Source: Streptomyces sp. RPA4-2 (GTDB lineage Bacteria; Actinomycetota; Actinomycetes; Streptomycetales; Streptomycetaceae). From it: 64,000 nucleotides of DNA. Location of the stretch: the NCBI RefSeq assembly GCF_012273515.2, contig NZ_CP050975.2, forward strand, positions 1,736,001 to 1,800,000, written 5' to 3'. The notes under the pieces are model-generated. The model had not been told where the DNA came from, did not search any database, and saw only the letters and a list, made by a program, of their open reading frames with translations. The position numbers and the translations under genes are program-made. Below are positions 39,582 through 48,392 of this stretch, piece after piece (position 1 is the first letter of the stretch; each line of letters opens with the position of its first letter).

Positions 39582-41252
39582 ATGGAGACAACGCTGCGAG
39601 GCGTCGGCGTGAGCCACGGTGTGGCGATCGGCGAGGTTCGGCACATGGGAACGGCGGTCCTCGAACCGCCTGCCAAGCAGATCCCCGCGGAGGACGCGGA
39701 GCGCGAACAGGGGCGCGCCCGCAAGGCCGTCGAGGCGGTGGCGGCCGACCTGATTGCGCGCGGCAATCTGGCGGGTGGCGAGGCCCAGCACGTGCTCGAG
39801 GCGCAGGCCATGATGGCCCAGGACCCCGAATTGATGGCGGACGTCGACCGGCGGATCGCCGTCGGCAGCACGGCCGAGCGCGCGGTCTACGACGCATTCG
39901 CCTCGTACCGGGCTCTGTTGGCGGGTGCCGGTGAGTACCTCGCCGGCCGTGTGGCCGACCTCGACGACGTGCGGAACCGTATCGTCGCGCGGCTGCTCGG
40001 CGTGCCCATGCCGGGTGTACCGGACAGTGACGAGCCCTACGTTCTCATCGCCCGTGACCTCGCCCCCGCGGACACGGCGCTGCTCGACCCCACCCTCGTG
40101 CTCGGCTTCGTCACCGAGGAGGGCGGGCCGACCAGCCACAGCGCGATCCTGGCGCGGGCGCTCGGCGTACCCGCCGTGGTCGCGCTGCCCGGCGCCGGCG
40201 AACTCGCCGAGGGCACCGTGATCGCCGTGGACGGCAGCAGCGGTGAGATCTTCGTGGAGCCGAGCGCAGAGAAGAAGGCACAGCTGCAAGCCGCGGCCGC
40301 GGAGCGCAAGGCGGCACTGTCCGTGTCGACCGGTCCCGGCGCCACCTCCGACGGGCACAAGGTGCCGCTGCTGGCCAACGTCGGTGGACCGTCCGACGTG
40401 CCGGCCGCTGTGGAGGCCGGAGCCGAAGGTGTCGGTCTGTTCCGTACCGAGTTCCTCTTCCTGGACGACAGCAAGCAGGCGCCCTCGGAGGTGAAGCAGG
40501 TCGAGGCGTACCGGCAGGTGCTCGAGGCGTTCCCCGAGGGACGTGTCGTGGTGCGTGTGCTGGACGCGGGCGCGGACAAGCCGCTCGAGTTCCTGACTCC
40601 TGCCGACGAGCCGAACCCGGCGCTGGGAGTGCGGGGTCTGCGTACGTTGCTCGACCACCCCGACGTGCTGCGCACGCAGCTGACGGCGCTGGCGAAGGCT
40701 TCGGAAGGGCTGCCGGTCCACCTCGAAGTGATGGCTCCGATGGTCGCGGACCGCATCGACGCCAAGGCGTTCGCCGACGCGTGCCGTGCCGCCGGACTGC
40801 GGGCGAAGTTCGGTGCCATGGTGGAGATCCCGTCGGCCGCCCTGCGGGCGCGGTCGATCCTCCAGGAGGTCGAGTTCCTGTCCCTGGGCACGAACGACCT
40901 CGCGCAGTACACCTTCGCCGCGGACCGGCAGGTGGGCGCGGTGTCCCGGCTGCAGGACCCGTGGCAGCCCGCGTTGCTCGACCTGGTCGCGCTGTCCGCC
41001 GAGGCGGCGAAGGCCGAGGGCAAGAGCTGTGGCGTCTGCGGTGAGGCCGCGTCCGACCCGCTGCTCGCGTGTGTGCTGACCGGTCTGGGGATCACCTCCC
41101 TGTCGATGGGTGCCGCGTCGATTCCCTATGTCCGGGCGGCGCTCGCCAAGTACACGCTCGCGCAGTGCGAACGTGCGGCCGCGGCCGCACGTGCCGCGGA
41201 CACGGCCGAGGAGGCGCGCACGGCGGCTCAGGCGGTGCTCTCCGGCGAGTGA
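39582..41252 (+). CDS. ptsI: Phosphoenolpyruvate-protein phosphotransferase (PTS enzyme I)
   Basis: A 556-residue enzyme I that takes phosphate from PEP and gives it to HPr. The phosphohistidine lies in GGPTSHSAILARALGVPAVV (His about 186). The PEP-binding arm contains GLFRTEFLFLDD, and the late cysteine lies in SCGVCGEAASDPLL. The start at 39582 (METTLRGVGVSHGVAIGE) matches the usual family beginning; the frame is open back to a GTG at 39501 that overlaps the crr stop, and an extension there cannot be excluded. It is cotranscribed with crr. Confidence 0.95.
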   Translation: METTLRGVGVSHGVAIGEVRHMGTAVLEPPAKQIPAEDAEREQGRARKAVEAVAADLIARGNLAGGEAQHVLEAQAMMAQDPELMADVDRRIAVGSTAERAVYDAFASYRALLAGAGEYLAGRVADLDDVRNRIVARLLGVPMPGVPDSDEPYVLIARDLAPADTALLDPTLVLGFVTEEGGPTSHSAILARALGVPAVVALPGAGELAEGTVIAVDGSSGEIFVEPSAEKKAQLQAAAAERKAALSVSTGPGATSDGHKVPLLANVGGPSDVPAAVEAGAEGVGLFRTEFLFLDDSKQAPSEVKQVEAYRQVLEAFPEGRVVVRVLDAGADKPLEFLTPADEPNPALGVRGLRTLLDHPDVLRTQLTALAKASEGLPVHLEVMAPMVADRIDAKAFADACRAAGLRAKFGAMVEIPSAALRARSILQEVEFLSLGTNDLAQYTFAADRQVGAVSRLQDPWQPALLDLVALSAEAAKAEGKSCGVCGEAASDPLLACVLTGLGITSLSMGAASIPYVRAALAKYTLAQCERAAAAARAADTAEEARTAAQAVLSGE

Positions 41253-41285
41253 CGTGGCTCCTCGCCGAGCGAGGGCCGCCTGCTG

Positions 41286-41317
41286 AGGGGCGCTCCACCT
41301 GCGGGTGGGGCGCCCCT
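41286..41317. terminator. Terminator after ptsI
   Basis: A stem pairing AGGGGCGC with GCGCCCCT, extended inward by TCCACC with GGTGGG and a TGCG loop. It lies between the convergent ptsI and the gene ending at 41324. Confidence 0.75.
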
Positions 41318-41323
41318 TCGCCT

Positions 41324-42217
41324 TCAGTGGGTGTGGTCCGTCGTCCCTGCTTCGGGTCCGAGGTCGGGCGGTACGCAGTAGTCGACGCCCGATTCCGGGG
41401 AGACCAGGTCACCGGACGCGACGTCGGTGCAGTAGGCGTCGAAGACCTCGCCGGCGGTGAGGGGTTCCAGTCCGTCGGCGCGCAGGCGCCATCCGTAGAC
41501 GCGGTCGGTCGTGCCGGGGGCGGCGGTGCGCATGACGAGGCCGCCGGCGCTTCGGGTGGCGATGCCCAGGGCGAGGACCGTGGTGAATTCCAGGGCTTCG
41601 GCTTCGTCGAGGCGGGCGGTGCCCCCGGCGTCGTCGTGGGCCCGGAGCGCGGCGACGAGTGGTTCGGGTGGCGTCGAGACACTGCAGACGAGGTGGCGCT
41701 CGCCGGGACCCGCGGTGTCGAGGACCCGGGCGAGGAGGCGGGAGGCCCGGGCGAAGGACGCGCGTCCGATGTCCTCGCCGCAGGACGCGCAGTTGCCGAC
41801 GCGGGCCAGGAGCGTCGTCGCGTACTCCCAGGTCGCTTTGCGGACGGCTTCGTCGATCAGGTCCGGAACGAGGTCGGCGAGGGGCTGGCCCTGGTACGGA
41901 ACGGTGGAGCCGGTGGCGGCCAGTTCGGCGGTGAAACGGGTGCGGCTGGCGGCGGCGTCGGGTTCCAGTCCGTTGTGGACGCAGAACTCCGCGTACTCCT
42001 CGGGGTCGAAGAGCGCCACCGTGGTGTGGCTGCCCTGGGCGGCGAGGGTCCGCAGCAGGGATTCCACCTGCTGGAGGTAGGCCGTGTGGTCGTCGAAGGT
42101 GAAGGTGCGGTAGCGCCGCATCGCTGTGAAGTCGTGGGCGTCGGTCAGCAGACCGATCGTGCCGGCGATTTCACGGCGCAGGACGCGTCGCATGGTCTGG
42201 TGTTCGGTGTGCGCCAT
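41324..42217 (-). CDS. Conserved hypothetical protein with Cys-pair motif
   Basis: A 297-residue soluble protein not assigned to a known family. It is mostly helical with acidic surface patches. A CASCGED segment (about residue 151) could be one half of a metal or disulfide site, and single cysteines lie at VCSVS, AYCTD and YCVPP. Features such as TAMRRYRTFTFDDHTAYLQQ, LARVLDTAGPGERHLVCSV and AEALEFTTVLALGIA may help searches. The ATG at 42217 has GGGGGAA directly upstream; an earlier ATG at 42244 lacks a ribosome site. Codon use is normal for this genome, so it is a real gene. Confidence 0.75.
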   Translation of the reverse strand: MAHTEHQTMRRVLRREIAGTIGLLTDAHDFTAMRRYRTFTFDDHTAYLQQVESLLRTLAAQGSHTTVALFDPEEYAEFCVHNGLEPDAAASRTRFTAELAATGSTVPYQGQPLADLVPDLIDEAVRKATWEYATTLLARVGNCASCGEDIGRASFARASRLLARVLDTAGPGERHLVCSVSTPPEPLVAALRAHDDAGGTARLDEAEALEFTTVLALGIATRSAGGLVMRTAAPGTTDRVYGWRLRADGLEPLTAGEVFDAYCTDVASGDLVSPESGVDYCVPPDLGPEAGTTDHTH

Positions 42218-42464
42218 TGTTTCCCCCTGCGCACAGTCGATCAATGCTCACTCACAGTAACCGGCGGCACTGACAACGGCCTGCGGGCGAGGTGCTCGCG
42301 GACCGCTCTGCGAGGGAACGAGCAGGTCACAGGGGTGGACGCGCCCGGGACGGTCCAGCCGCCGGCGCGGCTCGACCGTCGCGGTGACGGCGCGTGGATC
42401 GGTGCCGCCCCGGGCGGACGGTGCGAGTCCGAGGCCGCCCGAGCGGGTTGGCCGCGGAGGCTGG

Positions 42465-44432
42465 TCAGCCGCGCTTGCGGGCCAGGTCCTCGTAGAACCT
42501 CAGCAGTTCGACGTTGTCCACGGAGCCGACGTTGACCGCCTTGTCCAGAGGAGTGCCCTGCAGCAGGCGCTTGACCGGGACCTCGATGCGTTTGCCCGTG
42601 AGCGTGTGCGGGACGCCGGGGACCTCGATGACCTCGTCGGGGACATGGCGCGGCGAGAGCTGTTCGCGGATGGTCTGCTTGATGCGGTTCAGCAGGGCTT
42701 CGTCGAGTGCGGCTCCGGGGGCGAGCTGGACGAAGAGGGGCATCCAGTAGCCGCCGTCGGGCTGTTCGATGCCGATGACGAGCGACTCCTTGATCTCGGG
42801 GAGGCGTTCGACGGCTTCGTAGATGTCGGCCGAGCCCATGCGCACGCCCTGGCGGTTGAGCGTGGAGTCGGAGCGGCCATGGATGACCACGGAGTCCCGC
42901 GAGGTGACGGTGATCCAGTCACCGTGACGCCATACTCCGGGGTAGGTGTCGAAGTAACTGTCGTGGTACCGGCTGCCGTCGGGGTCGTTCCAGAAGCGGA
43001 TGGGCATGGACGGCATCGGGTTGGTGACCACGAGTTCACCGACTTCGTCGATGAGGGGTTTGCCGCTCGGGTCCCAGGACTGGAGGTCGGTGCCGAGTCC
43101 CGCCGCCTGGAGCTCGCCGATGTACACCGGGAGGGTGGGCACGGCTCCCGCGAAGCAGGAGCACACGTCGGTCCCTCCGCTGACCGAGGCGATCCACAGG
43201 TCCTCGCCCACCTCGTCGTGCAGCCAGCGGAATCCGTCGGGCGGCAGCGGCGAGCCGGTGGTCGCGACGCACCGCACGCGCGTGAGGTCGAAGTCGCGTG
43301 CGGGGTGCACCTCCGCCTTGCGGCACGCCATGACGTACGCGGCGGACGTACCGAAGAGGGTCGCTCCCGTACGTTCGGCGATACGCCACTGGGCACCGGT
43401 GTCCGGGTAGCCGGGACTGCCGTCGTACAGGACGATCGTGGTGCCCGTGAGCAGGCCCGACACGAGGAAGTTCCACATCATCCAGCCGGTGGACGTGTAC
43501 CAGAAGAAGCGGTCCTCGGTGCTCAGGTCGCAGTGCAGCCCGAGCTGCTTGAGGTGCTCGACGAGGATGCCGCCCTGGGACTGGACGATCGCCTTGGGCA
43601 GTCCGGTCGTTCCCGACGAATAGAGCACCCACAGGGGGTGGTCGAACGGCACCGGTTCGAAGACCGGCTCCACATCGGCTGAGGTCAGCGTGGACCAGTC
43701 CAGGGCGCCTTCGGGGGCGTCCGTGCCGAGCAGCGGGATGTGGACGACGGCGCGCAGGGTGGGCAGTTCGTCACGCAGTTCGGCGACCACGTCGCGGCGG
43801 TCGTGCTCCTTGCCGCCGTAGCGGTAGCCGTCGACCGTGAAGAGCACGACGGGCTCGACCTGCTGGAAGCGGTCGAGGACGCTGCGGGCTCCGAAGTCGG
43901 GGGCGCAGGAGGTCCACACGGCCCCCACGGCGGCCGTGGCGAGCAGGGCGACCACGGCCTGCGGAACGTTCGGGAGATAGCCGCTGACGCGGTCGCCCGG
44001 GTGTACGCCGAGGGCGCGCAGCTCGGCGGCCAGGGAGCCGACCTGGCGGCGCAGCTCGGACCAGCTCACGGGGGTCGGCTCGTGGGTCTCGTCGACGTAG
44101 AGGAGCGCCGGTTCGTCGGCGCGGGTTCCGGCCGCGCGCAGAGCGTGCTCGGCGTAGTTGAGGGTCGCTCCGGGGAACCATTCGGCGCCGGGCATCGACC
44201 GGTCGCCGAGCACGCGCGCGTAGGGGGTCGAGAAGCCTACGTCGAACCACTCGGTGACGGCTTTCCAGAACGTGTCCAGTTCGTCCACCGACCAGCGGTG
44301 CAGTGCCGCGTAGCCGCCGTGGGACGGGGCTCCGTGGTGCTCGGCCGCCCAGGCCTGGAATTTCGTGATCTGTGCCTGGGCGATGCGCTCTGGAGCGGGC
44401 TGCCAGAGCGGTGAGGGGTTCGCGGTGGACAT
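42465..44432 (-). CDS. Acetoacetate-CoA ligase
   Basis: A 655-residue acyl-adenylating ligase of the acetoacetyl-CoA synthetase type, close to family length. It would activate acetoacetate with ATP and CoA. The N-terminal signature PLWQPAPERIAQAQITKFQA is of this subfamily. The P-loop-like motif WVLYSSGTTGLPKAIVQSQG (about residue 270), the TGWMMWNF block, and the A8 core GRSDSTLNRQGVRMGSADIY are present, and the catalytic Lys lies in HTLTGKRIEVPVKRLL. GGGAG stands 8 bases before the ATG. It is divergent from the GH31 gene, with a palindrome in between. Confidence 0.92.
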   Translation of the reverse strand: MSTANPSPLWQPAPERIAQAQITKFQAWAAEHHGAPSHGGYAALHRWSVDELDTFWKAVTEWFDVGFSTPYARVLGDRSMPGAEWFPGATLNYAEHALRAAGTRADEPALLYVDETHEPTPVSWSELRRQVGSLAAELRALGVHPGDRVSGYLPNVPQAVVALLATAAVGAVWTSCAPDFGARSVLDRFQQVEPVVLFTVDGYRYGGKEHDRRDVVAELRDELPTLRAVVHIPLLGTDAPEGALDWSTLTSADVEPVFEPVPFDHPLWVLYSSGTTGLPKAIVQSQGGILVEHLKQLGLHCDLSTEDRFFWYTSTGWMMWNFLVSGLLTGTTIVLYDGSPGYPDTGAQWRIAERTGATLFGTSAAYVMACRKAEVHPARDFDLTRVRCVATTGSPLPPDGFRWLHDEVGEDLWIASVSGGTDVCSCFAGAVPTLPVYIGELQAAGLGTDLQSWDPSGKPLIDEVGELVVTNPMPSMPIRFWNDPDGSRYHDSYFDTYPGVWRHGDWITVTSRDSVVIHGRSDSTLNRQGVRMGSADIYEAVERLPEIKESLVIGIEQPDGGYWMPLFVQLAPGAALDEALLNRIKQTIREQLSPRHVPDEVIEVPGVPHTLTGKRIEVPVKRLLQGTPLDKAVNVGSVDNVELLRFYEDLARKRG

Positions 44433-44584
44433 GGGGCGGCTCCCGGACTGTGCGCGTCGTGTGCGTCGGTCGCGCACGCGCTGGGGTGTGCGCGTCGCGC
44501 GGCTGACACGGACGATGCCATGTGATCGACTTCAGCACCAGGGCGCGCCACACATAGTCGGCGACATGAAGATGTGCCCTCACC

Positions 44585-44616
44585 ACGGGTGAACGGAAGT
44601 TGAACGACTCACCCGT
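44585..44616. promoter_or_regulatory. Inverted repeat upstream of the GH31 gene
   Basis: ACGGGTGA (44585-44592) and TCACCCGT (44609-44616) are perfect 8-base arms 16 bases apart, 20 bases before the GH31 start and in the divergent gap with the acetoacetate-CoA ligase gene. A LacI- or GntR-type dimer could use it. Also contains two TTGAACG-like words. Confidence 0.4.
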
Positions 44617-44636
44617 TCGATGGAGGCAATGGCAGG

Positions 44637-47012
44637 GTGAGCAGCATGGATGGTCGTGACCTGGTGCGTTCGGTGAAGGCGGTCGGTTCGACGGGGGCGG
44701 CCCAAGGGTTGCGGACCGTGCGTGCCGCATGGCGCAGGCGGCGTGCCGATGCCGCCGGGCTGCCGCGACGGGGGGCCGAGCGTGCACGGGTGCCGGGCCC
44801 GGTGCAGGCCGTGGAACCGGGGCCCGGCGGTGGTGTCGTCCGGTTCAGCCGATCGGAACTGCGGATCATGGTCGCGGTGAGCGGCGCGGTGTTCTGGGGC
44901 TGGGACGGCGTCGGTCCGGAGCCGTCGTACGGGCTCGCCGGCCGTTGTCCGGAACCTGACCCGCGGGCCGTCCTGGAGCCCGACAAGGACGGCGGGTGGC
45001 GGGTGGTGGCCGAACGGGTGACGGTCGTCGTCTCGCGGCACGGCGCCGTCGAGGTGCGCACCCCTGGTGGGGTGATCCTACGCCGCGATCTGCCGCCCCG
45101 CTGGTGGGAGCCGGTCGGCGGGGGCACGGCGCGCTGGATGCAGCGTTCGGAAGTGGCCGCCGACGCTCGGTTCTTCGGTCTTGGCGGGCGGGCGGCGGGT
45201 CCTCGGTTGCGCGACGGCACGTACCGGTTGTGGAACACCGATCCGGGGCATGCCTTCGCGCCCGGCGACGACCCGCTGTACATCACCATGCCCGTGCAGA
45301 TGGTGGTCGCCGACGCGGCCACCCATCTCGTGTTCCACGACTCCTCGTGGGACGGCACGGTGGTTCTGCGCGAGGGTGAGGAGGGCGCGGGCTCCGGACA
45401 CGACCGGGCCGGGACGTGCGAGCTGCGGATGGACGGCGGACCACTGCGCTGCTGGGTCATAGTGGGCACTCCCGCGCGCGTGCTGCACGCCTGGGTGTCG
45501 CTGACCGGGGCCCCCGCGCTGCCGCCCGCCTGGGCGCTGGGCCACCATCACGCGCGCTGGGGCTTCGGCAGTGAGCAGGAGGTGCGGCGGATCGTCGCGG
45601 GCTACCAGGAGCGTGATCTGCCGCTCGACGCGGTTCATCTGGACATCGACCACTACGACGCGCACCAGGTGTTCACCGTCGACCGGGAGCGCTTCCCGAA
45701 ACTGCCGGCGCTCGCCGGGGATCTGCGTCGTGACGGTATCCGGCTGGTGTCCATCGTCGACGCGGCCGTCAAGGCCGAGCCGGGCAACGCGGTGTACGAC
45801 AGTGGCGTCGCCGAGAACGCCTTCGTGAGGGATGCCTCGGGCCGGCCCGTACGCGGTGTGGTGTGGCCCGGGGACTCGGTCCATCCGGACTTCACGGACG
45901 CGCGCGTGCGGCAGTGGTGGGGCGGTCTCTACGAGGAGCGGCTCGCGCAGGGGTTCGCGGGGTTCTGGCACGACATGAACGAACCCACGTCGTTCACGGC
46001 CTTCGGGGAGTCGACGCTGCCGCGGTCGGCGCGGCATTCCCTGGAGGGGCGCGGGGGTGACCATCGTGAGGCGCACAATGTGTACGCCCTGGGGATGGCC
46101 GGGGCCGCGTACGAGGGTCTGCGCCAACTGGTCCCCCAGGAGCGGCCGTTCCTCTTCTCGCGCTCGGGGTGGGCCGGAATGCAGCGCTACGGGGGGACCT
46201 GGTCCGGGGACGTGGCCACCGGCTGGCCCGGGTTGCGGGCGTCGCTGTCGTTGGTGCTGGGACTCGGTCTGTGCGGGGTGCCGTACTCGGGTCCCGACGT
46301 GGGCGGCTTCGACGGGAGTCCGTCGCCGGAGCTGTATCTGCGGTGGTTCCAGCTCGGCGCGTATCTCCCGCTGTTCCGTACGCACGCGAGTCTGCGGGCG
46401 GGGCGCCGGGAGCCCTGGGAGTTCGGTGCCGACGTTCTGGAGCACGCGCGCGTGGCGCTCGTCGAGCGGCGGCGGCTGTTGCCGTACTTCGTGACGCTCG
46501 CGCATCTGGCGGCCCGTACCGGAGCGCCGTACGTGCGTCCGGTGTGGTGGGGCGCGCCCGAGGACCGGGCGCTGCGCGACTGCGAGGACACCTTCCTGCT
46601 CGGCGACTGTCTCCTCGTGGCGCCGGTGCTGGACCACGGGGCGGACCGGCGTGCGGTCCAGCTGCCGCGGGGGCGCTGGTACGACACCGTCACCGAAGAG
46701 GCCTACGAGGGGCCGGCCCAGGTGCTGCTCGACGCCCCCTTGTCGCGGATTCCGGTCCTGGCGCGCGCGGGTGCCGTTCTGCCCGTCCGGGGCGATGACG
46801 GCGCTCTGGAGCTGGAGGTGTGGGCTCCCGCGCGCGGGCGGGCCGGTGGTGGCCTCGTGGTGCCCGACGAGGGCGACGGCTGGGACGAGCCCGAGGTGGA
46901 ACGCTATGTGACGCGTTGGGAGGGGGAGCACGTGGTCGTCCGGCGGGAGGGGGACAACGGCGCGAGCGAGCCGGAGCGTCCCGTTCGGATGCGGGGTCTC
47001 GGGACGCTCTGA
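44637..47012 (+). CDS. Glycoside hydrolase family 31 (alpha-glucosidase-like)
   Basis: A 791-residue GH31 enzyme. The (beta/alpha)8 domain contains LPPAWALGHHHARWGFGSEQ, the nucleophile Asp in GFWHDMNEPTSF (about residue 445) and the acid/base Asp in YGGTWSGDVATGW (about 523). A C-terminal beta-domain holds DCLLVAPVLDHGADRRAVQL. No signal peptide is seen, so it probably acts inside the cell on maltooligosaccharides or related alpha-glucosides. GTG at 44637 and ATG at 44646 are both possible starts; GGAGG lies 13 bases before the first. Confidence 0.9.
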   Translation: MSSMDGRDLVRSVKAVGSTGAAQGLRTVRAAWRRRRADAAGLPRRGAERARVPGPVQAVEPGPGGGVVRFSRSELRIMVAVSGAVFWGWDGVGPEPSYGLAGRCPEPDPRAVLEPDKDGGWRVVAERVTVVVSRHGAVEVRTPGGVILRRDLPPRWWEPVGGGTARWMQRSEVAADARFFGLGGRAAGPRLRDGTYRLWNTDPGHAFAPGDDPLYITMPVQMVVADAATHLVFHDSSWDGTVVLREGEEGAGSGHDRAGTCELRMDGGPLRCWVIVGTPARVLHAWVSLTGAPALPPAWALGHHHARWGFGSEQEVRRIVAGYQERDLPLDAVHLDIDHYDAHQVFTVDRERFPKLPALAGDLRRDGIRLVSIVDAAVKAEPGNAVYDSGVAENAFVRDASGRPVRGVVWPGDSVHPDFTDARVRQWWGGLYEERLAQGFAGFWHDMNEPTSFTAFGESTLPRSARHSLEGRGGDHREAHNVYALGMAGAAYEGLRQLVPQERPFLFSRSGWAGMQRYGGTWSGDVATGWPGLRASLSLVLGLGLCGVPYSGPDVGGFDGSPSPELYLRWFQLGAYLPLFRTHASLRAGRREPWEFGADVLEHARVALVERRRLLPYFVTLAHLAARTGAPYVRPVWWGAPEDRALRDCEDTFLLGDCLLVAPVLDHGADRRAVQLPRGRWYDTVTEEAYEGPAQVLLDAPLSRIPVLARAGAVLPVRGDDGALELEVWAPARGRAGGGLVVPDEGDGWDEPEVERYVTRWEGEHVVVRREGDNGASEPERPVRMRGLGTL

Positions 47013-47044
47013 AGGGCCCCGTGGGGCCCCAGGAGTCCCTTCAG
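47009..47044. terminator. Compound hairpin between convergent genes
   Basis: An inner stem GGGCCCC-GT-GGGGCCC (47014-47029) lies inside an outer one, CTGAAGGG (47009-47016) with CCCTTCAG (47037-47044). It overlaps the stop codons of both the GH31 and NUDIX genes, so the two convergent messages end in the same hairpin. Confidence 0.65.
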
Positions 47045-47574
47045 TACCGTCCCTCGAACCATGCCCCGGCCGCCAGGGTGTGCAGCGGGAAGGCGAGTTC
47101 GGCCGGTCTGCGCAGCAGGTGCCAGCCCTCGGTCTCGTCCGTGGCGGCGGAGACCGGCAGGTCGGCCGCCGGGCGCTCCGGGAGGAGGCCGAAGAGCAGC
47201 AGGTGGCCCGCGGGGGAGCTCATCGCGTCCGCGAGGCGTACCTCGCGGCCGGCGGCGTCGATGCCCGTCTCTTCCCTGAGCTCCCGGACGACGGCGTGCC
47301 GCCAGTCCTCCCGGTCGTCGATGAAGCCTCCGGGCAATGCGATGCCCCCGCGCGCGGGGGCGATGGTCCGGGTGATGACGACCAGGGCGGTGCCCGCGGC
47401 GTCGTAGACGGGCTGCAGGGCCACCGCGACCGGCAAGGGGTTGCGGTAGGCGACGGTGCCACAGGCCGCGCAGGTGCGGGGCCAGCCGGAGATGCCCTCT
47501 CCGTAGGGTGCTCCGCAACTCGAACAGTGCGAGTCCGGGGCGAAGTCGGCAGGCGGGTGCGGGGTTTCGGACAC
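47041..47574 (-). CDS. NUDIX hydrolase with N-terminal zinc ribbon
   Basis: A 177-residue enzyme. The first 40 residues form a zinc ribbon (CSSCGAPYGEGIS, then CAACGTVAYRNPLPV), as in NudC-like hydrolases. The NUDIX box is intact: GGFIDDREDWRHAVVRELRE followed by ETGI. It likely cleaves a nucleoside diphosphate derivative such as NADH or a nucleotide sugar; the substrate is not determined by the motif. GTG at 47574 is the likely start but its ribosome site is weak, so the start is uncertain. Confidence 0.85.
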   Translation of the reverse strand: MSETPHPPADFAPDSHCSSCGAPYGEGISGWPRTCAACGTVAYRNPLPVAVALQPVYDAAGTALVVITRTIAPARGGIALPGGFIDDREDWRHAVVRELREETGIDAAGREVRLADAMSSPAGHLLLFGLLPERPAADLPVSAATDETEGWHLLRRPAELAFPLHTLAAGAWFEGRY

Positions 47575-47876
47575 GCCGGGACTGTAGCCGATCACCCGGC
47601 CCCGGCTTCCGGCGCCTCCGTCCTCGGTCCGTATTCCGCCGCGATGCCGCCACTCGTCGGCGAGGTTGGTGCCGCCGCTCCTCGGCGAGGTTGATGAGCC
47701 CGAGGCCTTCGAGGCCGGTGTCGAGCGACCGGTTCGCTGCGGGACGAGCGTCACTGCCGGAAGGACGGCCGGAACCACCCCCGTGGGCCCCGGCCGCCCC
47801 TCCTGTACTCCGACGCCCCGGAGGCCTGCGTGGTTCTCTTCCGAAGCTGCCCATTTTCCGTTGCCCGTGACACACT
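47575..47876. repeat. Intergenic region with a 25-base tandem repeat
   Basis: About 300 bases without a gene. Units at 47646-47670 and 47671-47695 are 25 bases each, identical but for three positions (core TCGGCGAGGTTG). The rest leads to the palindrome at 47877. Confidence 0.6.
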
Positions 47877-47893
47877 TCTGACGTTCCGTCAGA
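47877..47893. promoter_or_regulatory. Perfect palindrome, TetR-type operator candidate (copy 3)
   Basis: TCTGACG-TTC-CGTCAGA, the same 7-3-7 palindrome as at 1414. It lies 20 bases before the DUF35 start, over the likely promoter of the DUF35-thiolase pair. Confidence 0.65.
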
Positions 47894-47912
47894 TCCATGC
47901 CATGGAGGGGTC

Positions 47913-48359
47913 TTGTCGCGTACGCACACACCTGTGGTCGCCGGATGGTTCGCCGGAGACGGGGACGGGTTCCATCTGCTCGGCACGCGCTGCTCGGCGT
48001 GCGCCTCGGTCTTCTTCCCCCGCGAGGACGGCTTCTGCCGCAATCCCGGCTGCCCCGGCGGAGACCTGAACGAGGTCCCGCTCTCCCGGCGCGGTCGCAT
48101 CTGGTCCTACACGGACAGCCGGTACCGGCCACCGTCACCGTATGTGACCGATCCGGAACTCTCGTGGGAGCCCTACGCGTTGATCGCTGTGGAGCTGGAA
48201 TCCGAGCGGATCGTCGTACTCGGCCAGACGGTTCCCGGTGTCTCCACCGTCGATCTGGCGGTGGGCATGGAGGTGGAGGTCGTCCCCGGTGTCCTGAACG
48301 AGGACGAGGAGACGACGTGGACGACGTGGCACTGGCGGCCGACGGGGGTGACGGCATGA
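47913..48359 (+). CDS. Zn-ribbon DUF35 OB-fold acyl-CoA-associated protein
   Basis: A 148-residue DUF35 protein. Residues about 25-50 form a rubredoxin-like zinc ribbon (CSACASVFFPREDGFCRNPG), followed by an OB fold (RGRIWSYTDSRYRPPSPY, ALIAVELESERIVVLGQTVP). These proteins bind acyl-CoA and pair with thiolase-like enzymes, for example in steroid side-chain degradation. The next gene is such a thiolase. TTG at 47913 is the start, with GGAGGGG just upstream. Its stop overlaps an 11-codon minicistron by ATGA. Confidence 0.88.
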   Translation: MSRTHTPVVAGWFAGDGDGFHLLGTRCSACASVFFPREDGFCRNPGCPGGDLNEVPLSRRGRIWSYTDSRYRPPSPYVTDPELSWEPYALIAVELESERIVVLGQTVPGVSTVDLAVGMEVEVVPGVLNEDEETTWTTWHWRPTGVTA

Positions 48360-48392
48360 GGAGCATGCGGGGCACGGGGGTGACGGCATGAG
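48342..48392 (+). repeat. 19-base duplication of the DUF35/thiolase junction
   Basis: ACGGGGGTGACGGCATGAG occurs at 48342-48360 and 48374-48392 (32-base period). Each copy contains an overlapping stop/start ATGA. Confidence 0.85.
48356..48391 (+). other. Minicistron coupling DUF35 to the thiolase gene
   Basis: An ATG at 48356 overlaps the DUF35 stop (ATGA), opens 11 codons (MRSMRGTGVTA) and ends in a TGA at 48389-48391 that overlaps the thiolase ATG at 48388 (again ATGA). It is best explained as a by-product of the junction duplication; it may keep ribosomes coupled between the two genes. Confidence 0.45.
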
